From Fibrobacterota bacterium (GTDB lineage Bacteria > Fibrobacterota > Chitinivibrionia > Chitinivibrionales > Chitinispirillaceae): DNA of 32,564 nucleotides. Each line of letters opens with the position of its first letter. The first letter of the stretch is position 1. Of this stretch, positions 24,591-32,255 are shown one piece after another. A program made the translations under genes and the position numbers. The notes under the pieces were generated by a model. That model had not been told where the DNA came from. It ran no database searches and was given only the letters and a program-made list of their open reading frames with translations. The stretch covers positions 1-32,564 of the forward strand of contig JAEZKP010000051.1 in assembly GCA_023436145.1 (NCBI GenBank), written 5' to 3'.

Positions 24591-26291
24591 ATGAGCGGTG
24601 TAAAAAGTTCAGACAGTGGAAGCATGGTATACATTACAGCAATCACACTGACAGCGACATTAGGTGGGTTACTTTTCGGCTATGATACTTCGGTCATCTC
24701 CGGAGCAATCGGGGCCTTAAAGACATTTTTCATAGTGCCTCTTATGTCTGATGCTCCGGCTGCAGCAGCAGTTATCAGCCAGTTTAAATTAATTGGTGTG
24801 ATCAGTTTTGTAATCATTCTCGGACTCATCATTTCCTTTATAAAGAAGATATTTGTTACCAAAGTTAAAACACTGATTTTCTCAATCATTGCAACAGTAT
24901 GTATCTACGGTTTAGTTCACTACCTGTTTCTCAGACACAGCTCTATACTCAGCGAAGAAGTTATAAACGTTATTCATGGGTTTAATGTTTCCAGTGCATT
25001 GATTGGTTGTATCATTGGAGGAGCGTTGGGAGGATATGTAAGCCAGAACATCGGTCGGCGCAACGGCCTTATCTTTGCGGCTATGCTTTTGCTGGTATCA
25101 GCGATCGGGTCTGCGATTCCTGACAAAATGAATTATTTAGGATTAGAGGTAATTGGCTCCTTCATGTTTTACCGTTTGATAGGGGGCATAGGTGTGGGTC
25201 TGGCTTCGATGCTTTCTCCCATGTATATAGCAGAAGTTGCTCCTGCGAAAATCCGCGGCAGACTTGTGTCATATAACCAGTTTGCCATCATATTCGGGAT
25301 GGTAGTAGTATCAATTGTTAATTACTACATTGCCAAAGGCCATACTCAGAACTGGATTGATACTATAGGATGGCGGTGGATGTTTGCTTCAGAGGTTATT
25401 CCGGCTTCACTTTTTCTGCTTTTTTTGTTTCTGGTCCCTGAAACACCGCGTTTTCTAGTATTGACTGGTAAGGAATCTGAAGCTGCAAATGTGCTCGGGC
25501 GGATTTATGGAGCATTCGGAGCAAAAACGGTTCTGGGTGAAATACGAAACTCACTGATAGAAAAACGTGCACCCTGGCTTTCTTTTGGCGGCCTGGTACT
25601 GATAATTGGAATTTTGCTGTCTACGTTTCAGCAATTCGTAGGAATCAATAGTGTTCTTTATTACGCACCTGCGATTTTTATGAAACTCGGCTTCGGTATA
25701 GAAACAGCACTGTTACAGACAATAATTGTTAATTCGGTTAACCTTTCATTTACAATTGCCGCAATTCTTCTGGTAGATAAAATCGGAAGGAAACCACTGA
25801 TGACCATTGGGGCACTGGGTATGGCACTTAGTATGGCTGGACTTGGATTCACCTTTTTCATGCAGGCCAGCGGTTTTCTGGCTCTATTCTTTATTCTTTC
25901 CTTTATCGCCAGTTTTGCCTTTTCCTGGGGACCTGTTACCTGGGTTCTGCTGTCGGAAATTTTTCCAAACAGTATCAAAGGGGCAATGGGAGTTGCAGTT
26001 GCAGCTCAGTGGCTGGCAAATTTACTTGTGTCGACTACTTTCCCTATGATGGCAGACAGCACGTATTTATCCGAGCGTTTCCATAACGGATTCGCTTACT
26101 GGGTCTATGCTGTAATGGGAATTATTGCTGCACTGGTGGTCAAAAGGTTGGTACCTGAAACCAAGGGAAGGACTCTGGAGGAGATGGAAGCTCTTTGGAG
26201 TAAAAAAGAGAAAAGTTCACCAGTTCAAGTGGTTAAAGATAAAGTGCTTGCCGGAGAATTGAATGTTAATGAGCTAAGCAGCTCACAGTAG
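24591..26291 (+). CDS. xylE: XylE-like sugar porter (D-xylose:H+ symporter) with extra helices
   Basis: 566 residues from ATG 24591, which has GGGAGG seven bases upstream (a TTG at 24588 adds one residue only). MFS sugar porter marks are LGGLLFGYDTSVISG, GRRNGL, RIGGIGVGLASMLSPMY-like FYRLIGGIGVGLASMLSPMY, AKIRGRLVS, PETPR, FQQFVGINSVLYYAPAIF, GRKPL and VPETKGRTLEEME. The similarity to E. coli XylE (491 residues) is close through the whole core. Unusual: about 70 residues inserted at 60-128, between helices 1 and 2, hold two more hydrophobic helices. Xylose uptake fits the nearby GH30 and esterase, but glucose or other pentoses cannot be excluded. Confidence 0.88.
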   Translation: MSGVKSSDSGSMVYITAITLTATLGGLLFGYDTSVISGAIGALKTFFIVPLMSDAPAAAAVISQFKLIGVISFVIILGLIISFIKKIFVTKVKTLIFSIIATVCIYGLVHYLFLRHSSILSEEVINVIHGFNVSSALIGCIIGGALGGYVSQNIGRRNGLIFAAMLLLVSAIGSAIPDKMNYLGLEVIGSFMFYRLIGGIGVGLASMLSPMYIAEVAPAKIRGRLVSYNQFAIIFGMVVVSIVNYYIAKGHTQNWIDTIGWRWMFASEVIPASLFLLFLFLVPETPRFLVLTGKESEAANVLGRIYGAFGAKTVLGEIRNSLIEKRAPWLSFGGLVLIIGILLSTFQQFVGINSVLYYAPAIFMKLGFGIETALLQTIIVNSVNLSFTIAAILLVDKIGRKPLMTIGALGMALSMAGLGFTFFMQASGFLALFFILSFIASFAFSWGPVTWVLLSEIFPNSIKGAMGVAVAAQWLANLLVSTTFPMMADSTYLSERFHNGFAYWVYAVMGIIAALVVKRLVPETKGRTLEEMEALWSKKEKSSPVQVVKDKVLAGELNVNELSSSQ

Positions 26292-26335
26292 GTACTATCA
26301 GGTCAATATCTGCCAAGCTTCAGTTTTTTTCCGGA

Positions 26336-26506
26336 TCAATGCAGCGTACGGTTTAAAATGTGTACGCTGCTATGGTTACATATGATAGTTATCCCTTCAT
26401 GAAATGAAATTTCTCCGGTAGTTGGGTCGAAATCAAGGGCATAAGGAATTTTTTTATTAAATATGTTTTGAAAATCAATGTATGCCCAGGCCTGGTGGAC
26501 CCACAC
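26336..26506 (-). pseudogene. Possible coding remnant, 56 codons, in the gap after the transporter
   Basis: An open minus-strand frame of 56 residues (GTG 26506 to TGA 26338-26336) with protein-like text such as NKKIPYALDFDPTTGEISFHEG. The same frame continues upstream of its in-frame TGA with KRPAISVAISKCC. Its last dozen codons lie in the hairpin at 26341-26370 and are probably not coding. No family recognised. Could be chance; composition rather than length is the argument. Confidence 0.25.
26341..26370 (+). terminator. Hairpin after the sugar transporter
   Basis: Perfect arms GCAGCGTAC (26341-26349) and GTACGCTGC (26362-26370), loop 12 bases, 49 bases after the stop. No T-run follows, but TTTTTTT lies about 15 bases before it. 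Confidence 0.5.
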
Positions 26507-26644
26507 TCAGCAGCATTTGCTTATTGCCACTGAAATTGCGGGTCTTTTTAATTGCTTTTTAAAGGTGCAGTTATCCCCGGTTCGAGTTCACCGCACGCCT
26601 CTTTCAGAGAATGTGGGGAGGTAAAACACTCTGAAACCGGATTA

Positions 26645-27808
26645 TCATCTTACCGCTTTTAATGTAAAGACACCAGATCCGAATCGCCTCTCCATTGCAG
26701 AACCATCGAGACGATCAATTCCCTGTATAGACATATTGCCTATTGCTCTTCCACTCAGATTAAAGACCTGTATTGCTTTTACAGAATGTTGTTTCCATTG
26801 ACTCGGGATAACGAAATTTGAAGCATTCATTGATGAAAATGTTACTGGAGCCAGGACACTATTGTTTATTGATCTGGTAATAACCGGCTGAAATGTTGGT
26901 GTAATGGCATCTTTAAAATTGGTGGTATGGAAAATCATGTATTCCTTAACGTTGGCAGATGTAAAACTCTGGCCGTGGCTGCCTCCTTTAGTGACATTAA
27001 ATGTTAAGGGGATCCCCAATTTGTTAAGAGTATCACGCATGGCCACATTGTAATAGTATAGCGGACCCATCTGAAGATCATTATCACCGGTTGTTATCCG
27101 GACTTTAATTCCAAGGGATTTGATCGTTTCGGCATTTTTACTTGCAAAAGTGAAAGGATAGCTGTTTTCATTGAAATAATTGCGATCACCACCGAATATC
27201 TGATTCGGGATGGATTTATCAAATGACTGCTGGCTCAGTGTATCCCAGTTTACTAGTGCAGCATCATAGGTGCCAATGCTTGCAAACATGTCAGGGTGTT
27301 TGAATCCCAGCATCAGTGAGCCGAAACCACCCATGGAAATACCCTCGATTGCCCGCTGAGAGCGGTCTGCTTTAGTTCTATATGTCTCGTCGATATGCGG
27401 GATCAGTTCATTGATAATCGATGATTCGCATTTGACAGATCCATCTTTTGAATCGCTGTAAAAAGTGTTCCCTCGTCCATTGATAAAAACAACAATTACC
27501 GGAGGAAAAGCATTACTGGTAATGCCGCTTTGCATCACACTTGAGTATGTCGGACAATTCCCGTTTTCATTTCCGCCCATTCCATGAAGTGAATACACCA
27601 CCGGATAACGGTCAGTCGAGTTATTATAATCGGGCGGCAGATAGATCACATACCCAATATCGGTATTCATCAATGTGCTACGGTAGGTTTTGTGGGTATA
27701 TCCTGAAGGCAGATTGCCAGAATTGTTCCATTTATACTGTTGTGCAGAGCATATTGAAATGCTGATTAAAGCTGTAATAATTGTATATGATAGGGAAATC
27801 CGGTTCAT
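26645..27808 (-). CDS. Secreted esterase (esterase D / feruloyl or acetyl-xylan type) with tail module
   Basis: 387 residues; signal peptide about 1-22 (LSYTIITALISISICSA). Alpha/beta-hydrolase of the PF00756 group: VVYSLHGMGGNE (71-81, oxyanion site), nucleophile S158 in EGISMGGFGS, acid likely D242 or D244 in TTGDND, and H278 in KGGSHGQS. These esterases remove feruloyl or acetyl groups from xylan, or act on other esters; the substrate is not fixed. The final ~60 residues (VKAIQVFNLSGRAIG, FGSGVFTLKAVR) resemble the type IX sorting tail, though shortened. ATG is preceded by AAGGAG. Works outside the cell alongside the other plant-polymer enzymes. Confidence 0.87.
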   Translation of the reverse strand: MNRISLSYTIITALISISICSAQQYKWNNSGNLPSGYTHKTYRSTLMNTDIGYVIYLPPDYNNSTDRYPVVYSLHGMGGNENGNCPTYSSVMQSGITSNAFPPVIVVFINGRGNTFYSDSKDGSVKCESSIINELIPHIDETYRTKADRSQRAIEGISMGGFGSLMLGFKHPDMFASIGTYDAALVNWDTLSQQSFDKSIPNQIFGGDRNYFNENSYPFTFASKNAETIKSLGIKVRITTGDNDLQMGPLYYYNVAMRDTLNKLGIPLTFNVTKGGSHGQSFTSANVKEYMIFHTTNFKDAITPTFQPVITRSINNSVLAPVTFSSMNASNFVIPSQWKQHSVKAIQVFNLSGRAIGNMSIQGIDRLDGSAMERRFGSGVFTLKAVR

Positions 27809-27901
27809 ACAATCTCCTTAGCTGAAACCATGTGTCATTAATTGAATCTTGTAACATAGTATTTGTTGGATTGAGAAGCAAAATGTTTCATTAATCTTAC
27901 T

Positions 27902-28051
27902 TCAATGTAAAAATGCCCGAATTGCATCAAAAAGGTCATTGAGTCCCGATGTTTCGGGATTAAAATGCGCCGTCTCGACATTTCGACTATCATTTTCAAT
28001 CAGGACAATAGTTCTGCTGTTTGGATGCGTTCCGAGCCAAATAATTAATAA
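27902..28051 (-). pseudogene. C-terminal remnant of an unrecognised gene
   Basis: An open minus-strand frame of 49 residues ends at 27902 with text that reads as real protein: IIWLGTHPNSRTIVLIEND, then FNPETSGLNDLFDAIRAFLH. An in-frame TGA (28054-28052) interrupts it upstream; a protein-like stretch (WILQELIWEAKYSCDY) continues in another frame, as expected of a frameshifted, decayed gene. No family recognised. The gap is also the leader of the esterase gene, whose promoter would need to overlap it. Confidence 0.4.
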
Positions 28052-28122
28052 TCACAGGAATATTTTGCTTCCCATATCAGCTCTTGTAAAATCCAGTCAT
28101 CATATCTATTTTCCTTTTGATC

Positions 28123-29068
28123 ATGAAGAGAAAACATAACAACTGGTTTTTACGCATTTTCAGCTACCCCGTTGTTATTAAAGACCTTCTGATGTCATTT
28201 GTCCATGAAGACTTCATTAAGGAGCTCCGATTCGATTCCCTGAAAAAACTAAACCCAGATTTTGTTCCAGCTTCCGAAAAGTCCCGACACGCCGATGTTG
28301 TCTACGAGATCTCTTCTCAGGGCAAAACCGCATATATCTATCTTTTCATTGAATTCCAATCTACGGTTGATTGGTTCATGCCACTACGAATGGCACGGTA
28401 TACGCTGGAATTCTATGATGAATTAAGGAGAATTAATAGGCAGAAATTCCTTAATCCTTCTTTTTTCCATACTTTTATACAGTGGTATTCCAGTGTGGAA
28501 TGCTCCGGAAAAACTAACTGACCTCTTTTTTGATTCTCCAATACCAAAAGATTACTTTCCAGAATTCAGATATTTTAAAATAGCAATAAACGAAATTCCA
28601 AAACGTGATCTAGTAAGGTTGCGAAACGCGGTTTCAGCTGTTTTTTATATTGAGAACAACAATCCAACAGAACTCAGTAAAAGTTTGGATGATCTAACTT
28701 TTATTTTGAGAGAGGTAATTAAGAAGTCTTGTGGAGTAGAAATTGTTCAGCAATTAATAAACCGGATATTTGAGATCTATCGGTTGCCTGAAAACTCCAA
28801 AATGGTAACCAGTATCGAAGATATAATGGAGGTTAAACATATGCTCGAAACTAAGATAAAAATCTGGGAAAAAGAGATTCTGGAAAAAGGAAGAGAAGAA
28901 GGAAAAGAAAAAGGTAGAAAAGAAGGAAAAGAGGAAGGGATCGAAGAAACCGCAATTAACATGATCAAAAACGGTGAAAAAGATTCCAAAATAACCCTTT
29001 ATACTGGGCTGTCTGCTAAGAAGATTGAAGCGTTACGTGATCGTATCAGGAAAGATAATTCACAGTAA
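28123..29068 (+). pseudogene. Rpn/PD-(D/E)XK transposase-like nuclease (PF04754), broken by a +1 frameshift
   Basis: Two overlapping frames form one protein of about 314 residues: the first from ATG 28123 to a stop at 28521, the second open from about 28469 to 29068. Frame 1 has the nuclease core: ELRFDSLKKLNPDFV, the acid in RHADVVYEI, and IYLFIEFQS (E-x-Q catalytic-type motif), then MPLRMARYTLEFYDE. Frame 2 resumes with LLYSGIPVWNAPEKL, which corresponds to the family's YNG-x-x-x-WNAP-type block, and ends in a basic GREEGKEKGRKEGKEEG coil and a TGLSAKKIEALR tail. Dropping one T from the run of six (28461-28466) joins them exactly. Rpn proteins are recombination-promoting DNA nucleases. It is a pseudogene, a slippage gene, or a read error. 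Confidence 0.8.
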
Positions 29069-29094
29069 TTCATCAATTCCATTCGTAAAAATGT

Positions 29095-29117
29095 AGCCTG
29101 AAATCAGTCAGGCTTTT
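29095..29117 (+). terminator. Terminator after the Rpn-like gene
   Basis: Arms AGCCTGA (29095-29101) and TCAGGCT (29108-29114) with a 6-base loop, followed by TTTAT. Placed 27 bases after the stop at 29068. Confidence 0.65.
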
Positions 29118-29148
29118 ATATCTGGGTAAAGCTGCGAAAAATTAGAAA

Positions 29149-29316
29149 TTAATGATTCAATCCCAATTTACTCATAATATCAAAATACAAATCAACCAAT
29201 TCATAATCCTGATTGTTTACCTCAATTACTCTCAAACCGCTCTTCGTTTTATGTACCGATGCCTTGGGTGGACTTAACGCTTTCGCTGCACTATATAATA
29301 AGTCCAATAACCGAAG
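29149..29316 (-). pseudogene. Minus-strand remnant of an unrecognised gene
   Basis: An open frame of 55 residues on the minus strand (stop at 29151-29149, upstream TAA at 29319-29317) with protein-like text: LLDLLYSAAKALSPPKAS, then SGLRVIEVNNQDYELVDLYF and DIMSKLGLNH. No ATG start; TTG 29307 is the only possible one. It abuts the orphan tail on the plus strand, so two truncated genes appear joined near 29317. No family recognised. Confidence 0.35.
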
Positions 29317-29318
29317 TT

Positions 29319-29585
29319 AAAAAACCAAAGACATCTCAGCGTAATGCCAAATTTGTAAGATACACTGTAAGCAGATCAAAGGTGCATTTCTCAATTTCAA
29401 GCCAGGATTTACAGCCATCCAAAATGTGCATATATGATGCATCAGGTAAACTTGTAACCAGGCTTCCCAGCCGTACTGGCTCAGGTGATTATGTGTGGGA
29501 ATATTCCGGGATGAGTAGAGGGGTATATTTTTATTCGGTTACCATGGGACAGGTTGCTTTAAAGGGTACAGTTGCGATTCAATAG
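29319..29585 (+). pseudogene. Orphan type IX-like sorting tail (truncated secreted protein)
   Basis: About 88 residues: RYTVSRSKVHFSISSQ, then KMCIYDASGKLVTRLP, and GMSRGVYFYSVTMGQV near the end. This is the canonical order of the C-terminal sorting domain (F-S-I motif, hydrophobic strand with D-A-S-G-K, Y-x-W, then G-V-Y-F-Y). The frame is open upstream to an apparent ATG at 29259, but that leading ~20 codons overlap the minus-strand remnant and carry no signal peptide. So the catalytic or binding part of the protein is gone. Read as a 3' gene remnant. Confidence 0.65.
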
Positions 29586-30241
29586 GATAATAGCCTGAAA
29601 AAGCCGGATCAATCATTTTAAAGTAAAAAATATTGTTTCTGATGACAAATGTGAAAGATCTGCTGATTTTCAGTAGCCTGTAGAAATCGAATTTCACCAA
29701 AAAGAATCTTTGGAACATCTGATGCCATCACCAAAGGTTCGTAAAAACACGCTAATAATAAGAAGTAAAATGATATCCAGCCTTTTCTTTTAGTTAACAT
29801 CATTGATACGATTCTCCAGAGGATAGAATAATAGCACCAATAACAATTTAATATAACATATTATCAGTGTTTCTGAATGTCATTTTATGACTTTCCGGTT
29901 TTAATGAAAAATAAATCTTGTAAACGTCTCACCAGGACCGGATTATTTTTTGGGAGGGTAAATTACTGGTGGCTGACGTCTCAGATAGTCAGGAAGACTG
30001 GCACTATCAGGTATCTTGAGTTCAGGATATTGGCTAAGGGGGTAAAGAGAACGGAGCTTGCAATCAGTACGTCTTGCACCGGGGCGCGCTTTGGGATTCA
30101 TTTGTAATTCTTTTTAGAGCTGCTAGTTCAAATCTCCAAATTATTGCTGATTGTTCTAATTTTATTCCGGATTTAAATTTCACAGCACCTATTTATATTT
30201 ACTTCTATTTATGGAATTGGATTTTATTGAGGGTGGCTGAG
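29586..30241. other. 656-base gene-poor stretch
   Basis: Contains the possible small minus-strand gene at 29618-29803 and, at about 29900-30110, a higher-GC block with short open frames on both strands (one minus-strand frame reads LYPLSQYPELKIPDSASLP), none convincing. No RNA gene, insertion-sequence end or clear repeat was seen. It ends with the leader of the alpha/beta hydrolase. Confidence 0.4.
29618..29803 (-). CDS. Possible small secreted protein or N-terminal gene remnant
   Basis: 61 residues. Basic start (MMLTKRKGW) then a hydrophobic run (ISFYFLLLACFYEPLVMAS) that looks like a signal peptide or lipoprotein-like leader, followed by DVPKILFGEIRFLQATENQQ. GGAG lies about 10 bases upstream. 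No family known. It may be the surviving front end of a lost secreted protein, or chance. Confidence 0.25.
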   Translation of the reverse strand: MMLTKRKGWISFYFLLLACFYEPLVMASDVPKILFGEIRFLQATENQQIFHICHQKQYFLL

Positions 30242-31360
30242 ATGATAACCAGAAAAAATACTAAAAAGGGGACCTATACCTTGATAATACTGTTAGCTAT
30301 ATTGGGTTGCTGGATAATTTTAATGGCTGTATTATACCTTCTGAGTCCAGGGAAAACAAAGCCATTTTTGGATGAAAACGGAAAATTTCTGGAAGGAAGT
30401 ATTTCTGAGAAGGTAAAAATGAAGATAAATGGCATTGAGCAGGGAATGTTTATCAAAGGAAAGAATATAAAAAATCCGGTATTGCTTTATCTTCACGGGG
30501 GAATGCCAGATTACTTTCTCACCAGAAAGTATCCTACCGGTATGGAGGATTATTTCACCGTAGTGTGGTGGGAAATGCGGGGTTCTGGAATGTCATACAA
30601 TATTGATATCCCGGTTAAAACAAAGAACCTGGATCAGATGATTTCAGATGCAAAGGAAGTCACAAATTATCTGCGTCAACGGTTTGGTCAGGAAAAAATT
30701 TATCTGATGGGACATTCAGGGGGGACCTTCATAGGTATACAGATGATAGACAGAATGCCGGAGTTGTATAGCGCATATATCGGTGTTGCTCAGATAGCGT
30801 ACCAGCTTCAATCGGAAAAGTTGGCCTATGATTATATGTTGGAAAGATATCGGGAGAATGGTAATAAAAAGATGGTGAAAAAGTTAGAAGCATCGCCAGT
30901 CACTATGACAGAGGGGGTTCCACAATCTTACCAATTAATACGCGATGTTGCCATGCATGATCTTGGAATTGGTACAACTCACGATATGAAGTCAGTTATA
31001 AGGGAGATCATATTACCCTCATTTACATGCCCTGATTACACACTTACAGAAAAAATAAATTTGTGGAAGGCAAAAGCCGGTTCCGGTATCAGTATATTAT
31101 GGAGTAAAATGTTGGTGACAGATTTATCAAAAGAGTTTACTGAGTTTAAAATTCCGGTATACTTTTTTCATGGTGTGTATGATTATACGGTGAATTATGA
31201 ATTGGCAAAGGAATACTACCAAAAGATAAAGGCTCCTGTTAAAAAGTTTTTCACGTTTGAGAAATCAGCACACAGTCCGTTGTTTGAAGAGCCGCAGAAG
31301 ATGAAGGAAATATTTGAGAGGGAGATATTTCCCGATGTCAAACAGTCCGCAGACCTCTGA
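30242..31360 (+). CDS. Membrane-anchored alpha/beta hydrolase (prolyl-aminopeptidase-like)
   Basis: 372 residues from ATG 30242, which has GAGGGTGG upstream; the open frame extends to 30074 but that part is not protein-like for the family. An N-terminal membrane helix covers about 12-33 (YTLIILLAILGCWIILMAVLY). The hydrolase fold has oxyanion motif LYLHGGMP (83-90; HGGPG-like), WWEMRGSGMS (109-118), nucleophile S159 in LMGHSGG, acid likely in FFHGVYDYTV, and the final histidine in FEKSAHSPLFEEP. This fits proline iminopeptidase or general carboxylesterase relatives. The substrate is not known. It is 24 bases upstream of the flavin reductase gene. Confidence 0.85.
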   Translation: MITRKNTKKGTYTLIILLAILGCWIILMAVLYLLSPGKTKPFLDENGKFLEGSISEKVKMKINGIEQGMFIKGKNIKNPVLLYLHGGMPDYFLTRKYPTGMEDYFTVVWWEMRGSGMSYNIDIPVKTKNLDQMISDAKEVTNYLRQRFGQEKIYLMGHSGGTFIGIQMIDRMPELYSAYIGVAQIAYQLQSEKLAYDYMLERYRENGNKKMVKKLEASPVTMTEGVPQSYQLIRDVAMHDLGIGTTHDMKSVIREIILPSFTCPDYTLTEKINLWKAKAGSGISILWSKMLVTDLSKEFTEFKIPVYFFHGVYDYTVNYELAKEYYQKIKAPVKKFFTFEKSAHSPLFEEPQKMKEIFEREIFPDVKQSADL

Positions 31361-31384
31361 CTTTCATCAAAAAGAAAGGTTCCT

Positions 31385-32064
31385 ATGGGAATTAATATAA
31401 CCGCAATACACAGCCGAAGCCTAAAGGGAAGTACCTATTCCATAGCGCGACTTTTACTGGATGAGTTAGAAAATATGGTGGAAAGGTAACCGAATTCTCG
31501 GTTCAAAGAGCTTCCTCGTGTATCGGTTGTTTTATTTGCTTTACGAAAGATGAGAAGCTTTGCCCTCATCGAACCGAAAATGCGCCAATAATCGAAGCAA
31601 TCGAGAATGCGGATGTTATCTTACTCGATTCCCCGTGCTATGGTATGGGGATGTCTGGACAGTTGAAATGCTTTCTTGACCATATGTGCTACCGGTGGAT
31701 GAGCCACCGGCCACACCCGTCAATGTTTTCAAAAATAGGTATAGCCATATCCACTACATCAGGTATGGGTGCGGGTAAGGTAACAAAGGACATAGCTCAG
31801 CACTTTTTCTACCTGGGAATTCCATTTACTTTCCGGCTTGCTTTCAGCGTACTTGCAATGAGTTGGGATGAAGTATCAGCAAAAAAGAAAGAGAGTATCC
31901 GCCGCAAAGTCAGTAAAACCGCAAGAAATATTATTGCAAAATCGGGGAAAATAAAACCAGGTGTAAAAACCAGGTTCGTGTTCGCAATGATGCGTTTAAT
32001 GCAGAAACGTAATAATTGGAATTCAGTTGATAAGAATCATTGGGAGATCAATGGCTGGATATGA
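31385..32064 (+). pseudogene. NADPH-dependent FMN reductase/flavodoxin-like protein, frameshifted
   Basis: ATG 31385 (GAAAGG upstream) opens a frame that stops after 34 residues at 31489 (INITAIHSRSLKGSTYSIAR, the flavin-phosphate loop). The rest is in another frame: KVTEFSVQRASSCIGCFIC, then VILLDSPCYGMGMSGQLKCF and HMCYRWMSHRPHP, to the stop at 32064. Adding one A to the run in GAAAAT (about 31469-31473) joins them as GAAAAAT and restores a typical ~226-residue protein. Such flavoproteins transfer electrons from NAD(P)H to acceptors; the CxxCxxC-like cysteines are typical of a subgroup. Recent mutation, slippage or read error cannot be told apart. Confidence 0.8.
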
Positions 32065-32255
32065 TTACAAAATAGTTCTTTCCCGATTTCTGCGAAGATA
32101 GTTTTGACAACATGATATCATCTGTTGGTAAGTGGTAAAGGGATGAATGGATGTAGTGACGGACTGTTTTTATCGGGAATCTTCCGGTCACGACTCCTTG
32201 TCATAGATATTCTGGTGTAGTGAGATCTCTCCCCGGAGAATCGCTCTGGTTAGGG

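Larger units (their letters stand above)
26292..26644. other. 353-base gap between convergent transporter and esterase genes
   Basis: Apart from the hairpin at 26341 and the possible remnant at 26336-26506, a second short minus-strand frame reading SPHSLKEACGELEPGITA (about 26548-26625) also looks protein-like. These pieces suggest a decayed gene once lay behind the esterase. No RNA gene seen. Confidence 0.35.

Noticed and set aside
26576..26600. GGTTCGAGTTC, resembling a tRNA T-arm
   Set aside because: The flanking bases do not pair to form the arm and no matching anticodon or acceptor stem is present.
27944..27959. Perfect 6-base hairpin TCCCGA-TGTT-TCGGGA, at first a terminator or repeat
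   Set aside because: It lies inside the protein-like minus-strand remnant (codons for PETSG), has no T-run, and does not follow any intact gene end.
29877..30107. 76-residue plus-strand frame before the alpha/beta hydrolase
   Set aside because: No ribosome site and no recognisable motif; a competing minus-strand frame covers much of it. Neither is convincing.
30118..30140. TAGTTCAAATCTCC, again resembling a tRNA T-arm
   Set aside because: No stem pairs around it, and no other tRNA part is upstream.
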